Part shown: in pieces, positions 7,685-16,922 of the stretch
Layout of the letters: every line of letters starts with the position of its first letter
How positions within the stretch are numbered: position 1 is the stretch's first letter
Assembly (NCBI RefSeq): GCF_002158905.1
Contig: NZ_CP021431.1
Coordinates: 1,364,001-1,428,000, forward strand
Direction of reading: 5' to 3'
Length of the DNA: 64,000 nucleotides
DNA from: Yoonia vestfoldensis
Lineage (GTDB): Bacteria > Pseudomonadota > Alphaproteobacteria > Rhodobacterales > Rhodobacteraceae
Notes under the pieces: model-generated
The model's input: only the letters and a program-made list of their open reading frames with translations
Databases searched by the model: none
What the model was told of the DNA's origin: nothing
Position numbers and translations under genes: made by a program

Positions 7685-8891
7685 TCTTGCATGGGTGCGG
7701 GCGCAATTCCCCGCCTTTTCGGAACCCGGCCTGCAAGGACAGGCATTTTTCGGCAATGCGGGCGGGTCTTATGCCTGCCAGCAGGTGATCGACCGCCTGC
7801 ACCGGTTCTATACCCAGCGCAAGGTGCAGCCCTATTCCGCCTATGAGGCATCGCGCCTTGGCGGTGCGGAGATGGACGAGGCCCGCACACGCCTTGCCGC
7901 GATGCTGGGCGTGGCGACGCATGAGCTGTCATTCGGTCCGTCCACCACCCAGAACACCTATGTGCTGGCGCAGGCCGTGCGCCGCTGGATCAAGCCGGGA
8001 CAAAAGATCATCGTCACCGATCAGGACCACGAGGCGAATTCCGGCCCATGGCGCAGGCTGGCCGAGGATGGCATCCGCATTGTCGAATGGCAGCTGGACC
8101 CTGACACCGGATTGCTGAACCCCGATGATCTGGCGCAGCTTTTGGGTGATGATACAGCTTTGGTCTGTTTTCCACATTGTTCCAATGTGATAGGGGCCAT
8201 TAATGATGTGACTGCGATCACCCGGATCGCCAAAGCGGCAGGCGCGCGGGTCTGTGTCGATGGCGTCAGCTATGCGCCGCATGGCTTTGCCGATGTCGGT
8301 GCTTTGGGCTGTGATGTCTATCTGTTCAGCGCCTATAAAACCTACGGGCCGCATCAGGGGATCATGGTGATCCGCGAAGATTTCGGCTTTGATCTGCCCA
8401 ATCAGGGCCATCATTTCAACGGTGATACGCTTTACAAACGCTTCACCCCCGCAGGCCCCGACCATGCGCAGATCGCGGCCAGTGCGGGGATGGCGGATTA
8501 CTTCGACGCGATGGCGCAGCACCATGGCGGTGGGACGGGCGCCGATGCCGCGCGTCTGGCGCATGACCTGATGCGCGCGCAGGAAGTGGCGCTGCTGAAA
8601 CCGCTGCTGGATTACGTCAGCGCCAAGAATTCCGTGCGGCTGATCGGCCCTGCGGATGCCGCAACCCGCGCGCCGACCGTGGCGATGGCGCTGCAAGGCA
8701 ATGCTGCCGATGTCGCGGCACGGCTGGCGCCATTGGGGATCATGGCCGAAGGCGGCGATTTCTATGCCCAGCGTCCTTTGCAGGCGATGGGGGTCGATCT
8801 GGACAAAGGCGTGCTGCGGGTCAGTTTCACGCATTACACCAGCGCGGCAGAGGTTGACCAGTTGATGGGCGCGCTAGATCAGGTGCTATGA
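7677..8891 (+). CDS. Cysteine desulfurase-like protein (class V aminotransferase fold)
   Basis: A 404-residue PLP-dependent enzyme. The PLP lysine is in F-S-A-Y-K-T-Y-G-P-H, as in the VC1184-type cysteine-desulfurase-like subfamily, where the usual S-x-H-K is replaced by S-A-Y-K. Other landmarks are the N-terminal FFGNAGGSYA, CFPHCSNVIGAIND, and DGVSYAPHGFADV with the aspartate that contacts the PLP ring nitrogen. I do not see the flexible active-site cysteine loop of true SufS/IscS, so desulfurase activity is uncertain and the substrate unknown. The gene overlaps acuI by 8 bases and the photolyase by 4, so the three are translationally coupled. Confidence 0.82.
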   Translation: MLDLAWVRAQFPAFSEPGLQGQAFFGNAGGSYACQQVIDRLHRFYTQRKVQPYSAYEASRLGGAEMDEARTRLAAMLGVATHELSFGPSTTQNTYVLAQAVRRWIKPGQKIIVTDQDHEANSGPWRRLAEDGIRIVEWQLDPDTGLLNPDDLAQLLGDDTALVCFPHCSNVIGAINDVTAITRIAKAAGARVCVDGVSYAPHGFADVGALGCDVYLFSAYKTYGPHQGIMVIREDFGFDLPNQGHHFNGDTLYKRFTPAGPDHAQIAASAGMADYFDAMAQHHGGGTGADAARLAHDLMRAQEVALLKPLLDYVSAKNSVRLIGPADAATRAPTVAMALQGNAADVAARLAPLGIMAEGGDFYAQRPLQAMGVDLDKGVLRVSFTHYTSAAEVDQLMGALDQVL

Positions 8892-10303
8892 TAAAAGCAC
8901 CGATTATCGTCTGGTTCCGCCGCGACCTGCGCCTTGCCGACCATCCCGCGCTTAGCGCTGCCTGCGACAGCGGGCAGCCTGTGATTCCCGTCTACATCCA
9001 CGACGATCAGGTGGCATCCTTGGGCGCAGCACAAAAGCTGCGGCTTGATCTGGCGCTGGCGCAATTCGCCAAGGCGCTGGCGGATCGCGGCAGCCGGCTG
9101 ATCCTGCGCAAAGGGCCGGCGCTGGATGTCTTGCGCGATCTGATCGGGCAAACCGGGGCAGGGGCGGTCTATTGGTCGCGGCTTTACCATGCGGCGGCCA
9201 ATGACCGCGACGCCGCCGTGAAATCCGCGCTGAAAGCGGACGGGATCGCAGCGCGCAGTTTCACCGGTCATCTGTTGTTTGAGCCTTGGACGGTCGAGAC
9301 GAAAACCGGCGGGTTTTACAAGGTCTACACCCCGCTGTGGAATGCCGTGCGCGGCAGGGATGTGGCTGAACCTTTGCCGCGACCCGCCAAGATCATCGCG
9401 CCGCAGCACTGGCCTGCCAGCGACGATCTGGCCGCTTGGAATTTGCGCAAGCCGATGCAGCGCGGCGCGGATATTCTGGCCCGCCATTGCACCGTGGGCG
9501 AGGATGCGGCGCAGGACAGGCTCGACACCTTTATCACCGACCGTGTGGGTGATTATGTCAAAGGCCGCGACCTGCCGGGGATTCGTGGCACGTCAAACCT
9601 GTCTGAAAACCTGACCTTTGGCGAAATCAGCCCGCGCATCTGCTGGCACGCGGGCCAGCGCGCCTTGCGACACGGCAAGGGTGACGCCGAGGTATTCCTG
9701 AAAGAACTGGTCTGGCGCGAATTCGCCTATCATCTGGCGCATCACACGCCGCGCATCCTGACGGATAATTGGAAAGAGGATTGGGATGCTTTCCCGTGGA
9801 ATACGGACATCACGCCCCAGGTCGCGGCCTGGCAGCAAGGGCGCACAGGTATCCCCTTTGTCGATGCGGCCATGCGCGAGATGTATGTGACCGGCACCAT
9901 GCATAACCGGGGGCGGATGATCGTGGCCTCTTATCTGACCAAACATCTGATGACGCATTGGAAAATCGGGCTGGACTGGTTCGCTGATCATCTGATCGAC
10001 TGGGACCCCGCCAGCAATGCGATGGGCTGGCAATGGTCGGCCGGGTCGGGGCCGGATGCGACGCCTTATTTCCGCGTGTTCAACCCGGTGACGCAACTGG
10101 ATAAATTCGACAAGGACCGCGCCTATGTGACCCGCTGGATCGCCGAAGGGCAGCGCAAACCAAATGACGACGCGCTGGCCTATTTCGCGATGATCCCGCA
10201 AAGCTGGCAGATGCGCGCAGATGCCGCCTATCCCGACCCCGTGGTCACCCCCGAACAAGGGCGCCGCCGCGCGCTTGACGCCTATGGTAACCGTGGTTTT
10301 TGA
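8888..10303 (+). CDS. phrB: Deoxyribodipyrimidine photolyase (class I CPD photolyase)
   Basis: A 471-residue flavoprotein that splits UV-induced cyclobutane pyrimidine dimers using blue light. The N-terminal alpha/beta antenna domain starts IIVWFRRDLRLADHPAL. The C-terminal FAD domain carries ELVWREFAYH, MHNRGRMIVASYLTKHL and DWDPASNAMGWQWSAGSGPDA, containing the conserved Asn, Arg and Trp residues. The length is typical of class I enzymes. It starts in a 4-base ATGA overlap with the upstream PLP-enzyme gene. In light-exposed marine bacteria such genes often belong to singlet-oxygen or ECF regulons, but I find no clear such promoter here. Confidence 0.93.
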   Translation: MIKAPIIVWFRRDLRLADHPALSAACDSGQPVIPVYIHDDQVASLGAAQKLRLDLALAQFAKALADRGSRLILRKGPALDVLRDLIGQTGAGAVYWSRLYHAAANDRDAAVKSALKADGIAARSFTGHLLFEPWTVETKTGGFYKVYTPLWNAVRGRDVAEPLPRPAKIIAPQHWPASDDLAAWNLRKPMQRGADILARHCTVGEDAAQDRLDTFITDRVGDYVKGRDLPGIRGTSNLSENLTFGEISPRICWHAGQRALRHGKGDAEVFLKELVWREFAYHLAHHTPRILTDNWKEDWDAFPWNTDITPQVAAWQQGRTGIPFVDAAMREMYVTGTMHNRGRMIVASYLTKHLMTHWKIGLDWFADHLIDWDPASNAMGWQWSAGSGPDATPYFRVFNPVTQLDKFDKDRAYVTRWIAEGQRKPNDDALAYFAMIPQSWQMRADAAYPDPVVTPEQGRRRALDAYGNRGF

Positions 10304-10405
10304 TGCCTGCGCAAAGTTTTTGGCAAGGATTGCCGTGACTTCACTGGCGCAAAGGTTAATTAGCTGGCTATTGCAGTTGAATCAAATCTTACGAACGGAA
10401 TAGGC

Positions 10406-11614
10406 ATGATCCTGACGACCACGCATGGGCAGACCGGACTGCCGCGCTATTTCAGCAACGTCTTTGACGCGCTCAAGGCGATGAAACGCGGGCGTCTTGA
10501 TATCATCCTGCCCGATGGCCGCCATTTCCGTGCCGATGGGGCCGCGCCGGGCTATGTCGCCGAGGTGCATATCCATCACGATGATGTCTTTGCGCGCACC
10601 GTGCGCGAAGGCGATCTGGGCTTTTGCGAATCCTATATGGACGGCTGGTGGTCCACGCCGGATCTGATGGCCTTCATGGATCTGATGCATGATGACATGG
10701 AACATATCTATGACGGCTTTCCGGGGCAGTTTCTGGTGCGGTTCTATGAACGGATGCGGTTCTGGTTGCAGAACAATTCCAAGAAACAGGCGCGCAAGAA
10801 TATCAGCTATCATTATGATCTGGGCAATGAATTCTATGGTCTGTGGCTGGATGACACGATGACCTATTCCTCGGCCAAATTCGTGACCGGTCAGGAAAGC
10901 ATGGAAACCGGCCAGACCGAGAAATACAAAAGCATGGTCGACCAGATGGGCGTGCAGCCCGGCGATCATGTGCTGGAAATCGGCTGTGGCTGGGGCGGTT
11001 TTGCCGAATATGCCGCCAAGGAACGCGGGCTGCGCGTCACCGGGCTGACAATCAGCCAGGCGCAGCATGATTACGCAGTCGCGCGGATGCAAAAGGCGGG
11101 TCTGGCCGATCTGGTCACGATCAAGCTGCAAGATTACCGCGACGAAAAGGGCCTTTATGACGGGATCGCCAGTATCGAGATGTTCGAGGCCGTGGGCGAA
11201 AAATACTGGCCCGTCTATTTCGAAACCCTGCGCGAGCGGCTCAAGCCCGGCAAGAATGCGACCTTGCAGATCATCACCGTCGATCACCGCCGCTGGCCTG
11301 TCTATAAACGCGGCGTGGATTTCATCCAGAAATACATCTTTCCGGGCGGCATGTTGCCCAGCCCCGTGGTGCTGCGCCAAGAGATCGAAAAAGCAGGCTT
11401 GCAGGTCGCGCAATCCATCGAATTCGGTGAAAGCTACAGCCAGACCCTGCGCCGCTGGCACGACAGGTTCAACGACCGCTGGGATCAGGTGGCCGCGCTG
11501 GGATTTGATGACAGGTTCCGGCGGATGTGGAACTTTTACCTGACCTCTTGCGCGGGGACGTTTCATAGCGGAAACTGCGATGTGACGCAGATCACGGTGA
11601 CCCGCGCGACCTGA
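10406..11614 (+). CDS. cfa: Cyclopropane-fatty-acyl-phospholipid synthase-like methyltransferase
   Basis: A 402-residue SAM-dependent methyltransferase acting on unsaturated acyl chains of membrane phospholipids. The SAM-binding loop is V-L-E-I-G-C-G-W-G-G, preceded by the typical K-N-I-S-Y-H-Y-D-L-G-N-E-F-Y and followed by G-L-T-I-S and E-M-F-E-A-V-G. The C terminus has YIFPGGMLPS and a Cys-containing end (TSCAGTFHSGNCD). It follows the photolyase after a 102-base gap with its own possible promoter. In Rhodobacter both photolyase and cfaA are RpoE-ChrR targets; here the neighbourhood agrees but I could not find the expected promoter motif. Confidence 0.9.
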   Translation: MILTTTHGQTGLPRYFSNVFDALKAMKRGRLDIILPDGRHFRADGAAPGYVAEVHIHHDDVFARTVREGDLGFCESYMDGWWSTPDLMAFMDLMHDDMEHIYDGFPGQFLVRFYERMRFWLQNNSKKQARKNISYHYDLGNEFYGLWLDDTMTYSSAKFVTGQESMETGQTEKYKSMVDQMGVQPGDHVLEIGCGWGGFAEYAAKERGLRVTGLTISQAQHDYAVARMQKAGLADLVTIKLQDYRDEKGLYDGIASIEMFEAVGEKYWPVYFETLRERLKPGKNATLQIITVDHRRWPVYKRGVDFIQKYIFPGGMLPSPVVLRQEIEKAGLQVAQSIEFGESYSQTLRRWHDRFNDRWDQVAALGFDDRFRRMWNFYLTSCAGTFHSGNCDVTQITVTRAT

Positions 11615-11655
11615 CAGGGCGGCGCGGGGTTTGGTTGTTAGTAAAAGGTTTCACG

Positions 11656-12120
11656 ATGGCGTTGTCGTATCGTTCTTCCATGCCCACGGCTGCACGGCTG
11701 GTGGGGGCTGTGGTTTTCGCAATCTGGGGCTTTTATCTTGCCCGGCTGGCGACGCCGTTTTTCCTGCAAGGCCAACCGCCAGCCATATTCCTGCCCGCCT
11801 GCGTGATCATCGGGGTCTATCTGGGCTGGGTCTATGTCGGGCGGCGCTTGGGCAATGGCTATGGCGCGGCACTGGGGATCGGGCTGACCGCGGGCTTTGT
11901 CTTTGGCTTTCTGGCGCTTTTGGTGGTGGCCTTTGCGCTGATGATCCGCCATGCGATGCATAACCGCTATCAGGCGCTGTCAGATGCGGTGCTTGGCATT
12001 TTTGATCTGATGATCGCCGAGGCCAGCCGCTTTACCGATCCGACCCTGATCACCAGCCTTTTTGCGGGGGCTGTGCTTTGTGCATGGGTGGCCGAATGGG
12101 TGGCGCAAAGATCGCGCTAG
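11656..12120 (+). CDS. trgA: TrgA-family membrane protein (tellurite resistance locus)
   Basis: A 154-residue inner-membrane protein with about four to five hydrophobic segments (roughly 12-30, 42-60, 66-95 and 128-146). TrgA was described in Rhodobacter sphaeroides as part of a tellurite-resistance locus together with cysK, and the same order, trgA then cysK, is seen here. I place the start at the ATG at 11656 after an AAAGG site; the upstream TTG is less likely. The biochemical role is unknown. The identification rests on sequence character plus the cysK neighbour; no TrgB partner is visible between them. Confidence 0.75.
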   Translation: MALSYRSSMPTAARLVGAVVFAIWGFYLARLATPFFLQGQPPAIFLPACVIIGVYLGWVYVGRRLGNGYGAALGIGLTAGFVFGFLALLVVAFALMIRHAMHNRYQALSDAVLGIFDLMIAEASRFTDPTLITSLFAGAVLCAWVAEWVAQRSR

Positions 12121-12192
12121 GCCAGCGGGCTTTGCATCCACGCGGCCGTGATTGCGCGAGCCGGCATGGGTTGATGTCGGGCGGGTGCGGTT

Positions 12193-12209
12193 CTACACAT
12201 CAATTGTAG
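12193..12209. repeat. Small inverted repeat upstream of cysK
   Basis: CTACA-N7-TGTAG lies 15 bases before the cysK start codon, just ahead of its ribosome binding site. It may be an operator or only part of a promoter; a 5-bp arm could occur by chance. Confidence 0.25.
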
Positions 12210-12223
12210 CATGAAAGGCCCCG

Positions 12224-13258
12224 ATGATGCAGTTCCGCAATGATTTCGCCGAAGCAATCGGCAACACCCCCCTGATCAAGCTGCGCGCCGTGTCAGAGGC
12301 GACAGGCTGCACCATTCTGGGCAAGGCCGAGTTTCTGAACCCCGGCCAATCGGTCAAGGATCGTGCCGCACTTTACATGATCAAGGATGCCATCGCGCGC
12401 GGCGATCTGCGCCCCGGTGGCACCATCGTCGAAGGCACGGCCGGCAATACCGGCATCGGGCTGGCGCTGTTGGGGTCCTCGATGGGGTTCAAGACTGTGA
12501 TCGTTATCCCTGAAACCCAAAGTCAGGAAAAAAAGGACATGTTGCGCCTTGCGGGGGCCAAGCTGGTCGAGGTGCCCGCCGCCCCTTATCGCAATCCCAA
12601 CAATTATGTGCGCTATTCCGAACGGCTGGCCGAGGCGCTGCGTCCAACCGAACCCAATGGCGTGATCTGGGCCAATCAATTTGACAATATCGCCAATCGG
12701 CAGGCCCATGTCGAAACCACCGCCCCCGAAATCTGGGCGCAGACCGATGGCAAGGTCGATGGGTTCATCTGCGCGGTCGGATCAGGCGGCACGCTGGCCG
12801 GTGTAGCGCAGGCCTTGCAGCCCAAGGGCGTCAAGATCGGGCTGGCCGATCCCGAAGGGGCCGCCCTTTATAATTATTACACATCGGGTGAATTGAAATC
12901 CCAAGGAAGCTCGATCTCTGAAGGGATCGGGCAGGGGCGGATCACCGCCAATCTGGAAGGGCTGAAACCCGATTACGCCTATCAGATCCCCGATGCCGAA
13001 GCCTTGCCGCTGATCTATGACCTGATGCAGCACGAAGGTCTGTGCATGGGCGGGTCCACCGCGATCAATATGGCGGGGGCGGTGCGCATGGCGCGCGATA
13101 TGGGGCCGGGGCATGTGATCGTGACGATCCTGTGCGATCTGGGCAGCCGCTATCAATCCAAGATCTACAACCCCGCATTCATGCGCGAAAAAGGTCTGCC
13201 GGTGCCCGAATGGCTGGAAGACAAACCCGTTGTGCCTTCGGTGCTTGTGTCGGAATGA
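12224..13258 (+). CDS. cysK: Cysteine synthase A (O-acetylserine sulfhydrylase)
   Basis: A 344-residue PLP enzyme making L-cysteine from O-acetylserine and sulfide. The PLP lysine lies in N-P-G-Q-S-V-K-D-R, the substrate loop is E-G-T-A-G-N-T-G-I, and the phosphate loop is V-G-S-G-G-T-L-A-G. Slightly longer than bacterial CysK (about 310), with a C-terminal tail of about 25 residues after the YQSKIYNPAFM segment, as is common in this group. Two adjacent ATGs (12224, 12227) follow AAAGG. It sits behind trgA, a pairing linked to tellurite tolerance, and its stop overlaps the mechanosensitive channel start (ATGA). Confidence 0.93.
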   Translation: MMQFRNDFAEAIGNTPLIKLRAVSEATGCTILGKAEFLNPGQSVKDRAALYMIKDAIARGDLRPGGTIVEGTAGNTGIGLALLGSSMGFKTVIVIPETQSQEKKDMLRLAGAKLVEVPAAPYRNPNNYVRYSERLAEALRPTEPNGVIWANQFDNIANRQAHVETTAPEIWAQTDGKVDGFICAVGSGGTLAGVAQALQPKGVKIGLADPEGAALYNYYTSGELKSQGSSISEGIGQGRITANLEGLKPDYAYQIPDAEALPLIYDLMQHEGLCMGGSTAINMAGAVRMARDMGPGHVIVTILCDLGSRYQSKIYNPAFMREKGLPVPEWLEDKPVVPSVLVSE

Positions 13259-15567
13259 CGGCACGCGCGCTGGTCTTTGGGCTGCTGGCCTGCCTGCTTT
13301 GGCCGATGGCCTTGGCGGCGCAGGATACAGCGCCCTTGCCCGGCGCGCCCTATGCCGATAGCGCGGCCTGGTCGGCGCTGGCCACACGCGCCGAAACGCT
13401 GGTGATGCGCGACACATCCTCGGAATTCGCGATCATGCGGCTGCGCGCGGAACTGGCGGGCTGGCGCGATCATTTCGCGGCGCAAAGCAATGTCAACGCC
13501 AACCGGCTGGAAACGGTCAATGCACAGCTGGCCGCTTTGGGCGCGCCGCCTGAAACCGCCGAGGAACCGGCCCAGATCGCCGAAAGGCGCGCTGCGCTAC
13601 AGGCGCAGCGTGACGCCCTGCTGGCCCCGCGCGCATTGGCGCAAGAGGCATTCGCGCGCGCCAATGGGCTGATCAGCGAACTTGATACCAAGATCCTGCA
13701 ACAACAGACAGCACAGCTGTTCCAGCGCGGGCCATCGCCGCTGAACCCGGTGCTTTGGCCTGCGGCGGCCACGGCGACCTGGCAGGTGTTCCGCACCTTT
13801 GGCACGGAAACATTGGCGGGTTTGCAGGTGCAATCGGGCAATGGGCGGCTATTGGCGAACCTGCCGCGCGCGGCCTTGTTCATCGGGCTTGCGGTGCTGC
13901 TGGTCGGCTATGCGCGCTGGTGGCTGGTGCAGCTGCGGCTGAAAGTGTCGCATCGTGAAACCTTCTTGCTGCCGATCTGGCTGTTCATGCTGTCGCTGAT
14001 GCAGATATTGGTGTCTTTCGCGGGGCTTGTGGCGCTGTCCAACGGGCTGGACACGCTGGGGATCTTCGGGCTGCGCGGGCAGGCGGTGATTGCGGCCATT
14101 CCAGAGGCGGGCATGATGGTGGTGCTGGGCTGGTGGCTGGGCCGGCAAGTGTTCAGCGATGGCACGCTGCCGACCTATCTGGGCTATGGCCCGCAGACCC
14201 GCGCCAATGCCAGACGGCTGACGCTGGCCCTGGCTTGGGTGCTGGCGGTGGGCGCGCTGTTCCAGGCGGCGGCGGGCGCGATCGAGCTTGCGCCGGGGGT
14301 GGCGGCCACCATGGCCCTGCCGGTGATCATCCCGGCGGGGGTCTTGCTGTGGCGGCTGGGCCGGTTGATCCAGACGCCACCCATCAGTGCCGAGAGCGCG
14401 CCGCCGACGCAGGGAAAGATCAGGGTGCAGGTCGGGCGGGTCTGCACGCTGGTCGCGGTGGCGGGGCCGGGGCTGGTGCTGCTGGGCTTCGCGGACGCGG
14501 GGCAGGGGCTGTTGACCGCCTCGATCCTGTCGCTGGCGGTGGTGGGTGCGATCCTTGTCTTGCAGCGGATCGTCCATGACCTGAGCCTGCGCTACAAGAA
14601 CCCCGATGACACCAAGGGGCTTTTGGCGCTGCTGCCGATCCTTGTCAGCTTTGTGGTCTATCTGGCCAGCCTGCCGGTTTTCGCGATGATCTGGGGCGCG
14701 CGCAGCGATGATATTCTTGAAATCTGGACCAGGTTCCTCGAAGGTTTCGCGCTGGGGGAAACGCGGATCTCTCCGACTGATTTCCTGATGTTTGCCATCG
14801 TGTTTTCGCTGGGCTTTGGGCTGACGCGTTTTGTGCAGGCGACGCTGCGGCGCAGTGTCTTGCCCCGCACCCGGCTTGATCTGGGCGGGCAGAATGCGAT
14901 TGCGGTGGGTTTTGGCTATGTCGGGATCCTGCTTGCGGCGCTGGTCGCGATCACATCTGCGGGGATTGATCTGTCCAATCTGGCCATCGTCGCGGGGGCC
15001 TTGTCGGTCGGGATCGGCTTTGGCCTGCAAAATATCGTGTCGAATTTCGTCTCTGGCATCATCTTGCTGATCGAGCGCCCGATCAGCGAAGGCGATTGGA
15101 TCGAGGTGGGCGGCCAGATGGGCTATGTGCGCGGGATTTCGGTCCGCTCGACCCGGATAGAGACCTTTGACCGCACCGATGTCATCGTGCCGAATGCCGA
15201 TCTGGTCAGCGGGCAGGTCACCAATTGGACGCGCGGCAATCTGGTGGGCCGCGTCATCGTGCCGGTGGGCGTGGCCTATGGCACCGATACCGCCAAAGTG
15301 GCGCAGATCCTGCGCGAAATCGCCGAGGCGCATCCGATGGTCATCGTCAGCCCGCCGCCTGCGGTGCTGTTCACCGGTTTCGGCGCCAGCTCGCTTGATT
15401 TTGAGATCCGGGCGATCCTGCGGGATGTGAATTTCGTGCTGGTCACAAGATCCGAGATGAACCATGAAATCGCCCGCAGATTTGCCGCCGAAGGCATCGA
15501 AATCCCCTTCCCGCAGCAGGATTTGTGGCTGCGCAACCCCGAAACCCTGAAAGGCCAGCCCCAATGA
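13255..15567 (+). CDS. MscS-family mechanosensitive channel with DUF3772 N-terminal domain
   Basis: A 770-residue inner-membrane protein. It has a signal peptide (to about residue 22), a periplasmic coiled-coil-rich DUF3772-type domain (about 25-200), then around ten membrane helices. The conserved MscS pore and beta domain follows: IGFGLQNIVSNFVSGIILLIERPISEGDW, then VPNADLVSGQVTNWT. It would open under hypo-osmotic membrane tension. The correct start is the ATG at 13255 in the ATGA overlap with cysK; longer in-frame readings run through cysK and are spurious. The stop overlaps the AlaX gene start, making a cysK-mscS-alaX-protease run. Confidence 0.9.
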   Translation: MTARALVFGLLACLLWPMALAAQDTAPLPGAPYADSAAWSALATRAETLVMRDTSSEFAIMRLRAELAGWRDHFAAQSNVNANRLETVNAQLAALGAPPETAEEPAQIAERRAALQAQRDALLAPRALAQEAFARANGLISELDTKILQQQTAQLFQRGPSPLNPVLWPAAATATWQVFRTFGTETLAGLQVQSGNGRLLANLPRAALFIGLAVLLVGYARWWLVQLRLKVSHRETFLLPIWLFMLSLMQILVSFAGLVALSNGLDTLGIFGLRGQAVIAAIPEAGMMVVLGWWLGRQVFSDGTLPTYLGYGPQTRANARRLTLALAWVLAVGALFQAAAGAIELAPGVAATMALPVIIPAGVLLWRLGRLIQTPPISAESAPPTQGKIRVQVGRVCTLVAVAGPGLVLLGFADAGQGLLTASILSLAVVGAILVLQRIVHDLSLRYKNPDDTKGLLALLPILVSFVVYLASLPVFAMIWGARSDDILEIWTRFLEGFALGETRISPTDFLMFAIVFSLGFGLTRFVQATLRRSVLPRTRLDLGGQNAIAVGFGYVGILLAALVAITSAGIDLSNLAIVAGALSVGIGFGLQNIVSNFVSGIILLIERPISEGDWIEVGGQMGYVRGISVRSTRIETFDRTDVIVPNADLVSGQVTNWTRGNLVGRVIVPVGVAYGTDTAKVAQILREIAEAHPMVIVSPPPAVLFTGFGASSLDFEIRAILRDVNFVLVTRSEMNHEIARRFAAEGIEIPFPQQDLWLRNPETLKGQPQ

Positions 15568-16280
15568 CCCAAATGCTGTTTCGTGATGATGCCTATGCCC
15601 GCCAGGCCGAGGGCCGGGTGGTAGAGATCACCTCTGAAGGCGGGATCGTGCTGGATGCCACGCTGTTCTATCCAACAGCGGGCGGGCAGCCGGGCGACAG
15701 CGGCCAGCTGTCCTGGCCGGGGGCTACGCTGGATATTGCCACCGCCGTCAAGGGGCCGGGCGAGACCATCATCCTGCTGCCCGCCGAGGCTGCGCCCTTA
15801 CCGGCGGTTGGGCAGCTTTTGTCGCAAAAGTTGAACTGGGACCGGCGATATCGCCATATGCGGATGCATACAGCGTTGCATTTGTTATCGGTCGTGATCG
15901 CGCTGCCGGTCTCGGGCGGGGCCATTGCGGCCGATAAGGGGCGGCTTGATTTCGACATGCCAGAAGCGCTCGAGGATAAAGACGCGCTCGAAGATGCGCT
16001 GAACCGGCTGATCGGCTGCAACATGGAAGTGACCGCCGAATGGATCACCGAGGCCGCGCTTGATGCGCAGCCCGATCTGGTCAAGACGATGTCGGTCCAG
16101 CCACCGCGCGGGTCAGGCCAGATCCGGCTGGTGCGGATCGGCATTGGCGCTGAAACCGCCGATCTGCAACCCTGCGGCGGCACCCATGTCGCCAATACAT
16201 CGGAAATCGGGCCGGTCCGGATCGGCAAGATCGAAAAGAAAGGCCGCCAGAACCGGCGCGTCTATCTGCATCTGGATTGA
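15564..16280 (+). CDS. Alanyl-tRNA editing protein (AlaX-type)
   Basis: A 238-residue free-standing editing domain related to the AlaRS C-terminal half, which hydrolyses mischarged Ser- or Gly-tRNA(Ala). Zinc ligands are in H-M-R-M-H-T-A-L-H (HxxxH) and C-G-G-T-H. The N-terminal part has the FYPTAGGQPGDSG motif shared with the AlaRS/ThrRS second additional domain. The start at 15564 is in a 4-base overlap with the channel gene. Length and the lack of a catalytic synthetase domain fit the AlaX-M/L class. It is followed after 3 bases by a secreted protease gene. Confidence 0.92.
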   Translation: MTQMLFRDDAYARQAEGRVVEITSEGGIVLDATLFYPTAGGQPGDSGQLSWPGATLDIATAVKGPGETIILLPAEAAPLPAVGQLLSQKLNWDRRYRHMRMHTALHLLSVVIALPVSGGAIAADKGRLDFDMPEALEDKDALEDALNRLIGCNMEVTAEWITEAALDAQPDLVKTMSVQPPRGSGQIRLVRIGIGAETADLQPCGGTHVANTSEIGPVRIGKIEKKGRQNRRVYLHLD

Positions 16281-16283
16281 CCC

Positions 16284-16922
16284 ATGCGCGCGATGATCCT
16301 GGCTGTCTTGTTGTTTACCGCGCAATCCGCGCTGGGGCAAAGTCTGGTGCAATGCAGCCCCGCGCAGGGCGATATCCTGCGCGCGACGCTGGATCAGGCC
16401 AAATCCCAGACGATCAAGGCCGCAAGTGCGGTTGCGGATACGCCCGATTACGCGCGCTGGTTCGGGACCTATGCGCAGGGCAATGCCGAAACCGTGCGCG
16501 CCACGCTCAAAGGTGTGGTGCAGGCGATCCGCGGCGGCGGTGTCAGCTTGCAATGCGATGATGCCGCCGCGCCGGGCTGTCGCAACGGCGAATTTGCCTG
16601 GGTCTATGTCAGCGAACCCTATCATATCTATCTCTGCCCATCGTTTTTCGACATGCCCGCGCTGAGCGCCTTGCCGCCCGGCAGAATGGCCCCCAACACC
16701 GGAACGCGCGAAGGCACGCTGGTGCATGAATTGTCGCATTTCCGCAGCGCGGGCGGCACGGCGGATCATTGCTATACCCGCAGGCTCTGCGCGAAAATGG
16801 CGCAAACCGCCCCGGCCCGCGCGATCACCAATGCCGATAGCTATCAATATTTCACCGAAGACGTGACTTTTGGGGCCACTCGGCCGGTATCGGGCAAACC
16901 CGCGCCGCAAAGCGACCGCTAG
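16284..16922 (+). CDS. Secreted M35-like (aspzincin) metalloprotease
   Basis: A 212-residue exported protein with a signal peptide ending near ALG-QS. The zinc site H-E-L-S-H is followed 12 residues later by G-G-T-A-D-H-C-Y, matching the HExxH + GTxxD arrangement of M35/aspzincin peptidases. Four or more cysteines before it suggest disulfides in the periplasm or outside the cell. A downstream N-A-D-S-Y-Q-Y-F-T-E-D segment also recurs in the Lys-specific endopeptidase family. Substrate unknown. Its stop overlaps by 4 bases the stop of the convergent transporter gene. Confidence 0.75.
   Translation: MRAMILAVLLFTAQSALGQSLVQCSPAQGDILRATLDQAKSQTIKAASAVADTPDYARWFGTYAQGNAETVRATLKGVVQAIRGGGVSLQCDDAAAPGCRNGEFAWVYVSEPYHIYLCPSFFDMPALSALPPGRMAPNTGTREGTLVHELSHFRSAGGTADHCYTRRLCAKMAQTAPARAITNADSYQYFTEDVTFGATRPVSGKPAPQSDR

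Noticed and set aside
10304..10405. RpoE-ChrR type promoter before the cfa gene
   Set aside because: I looked for the TGATCC-type -35 known for Rhodobacter singlet-oxygen genes and did not find it.
13849..15564. 571-codon minus-strand open frame
   Set aside because: Antisense to the MscS channel; composition is His/Gln/Arg/Asp rich, typical of a shadow frame.
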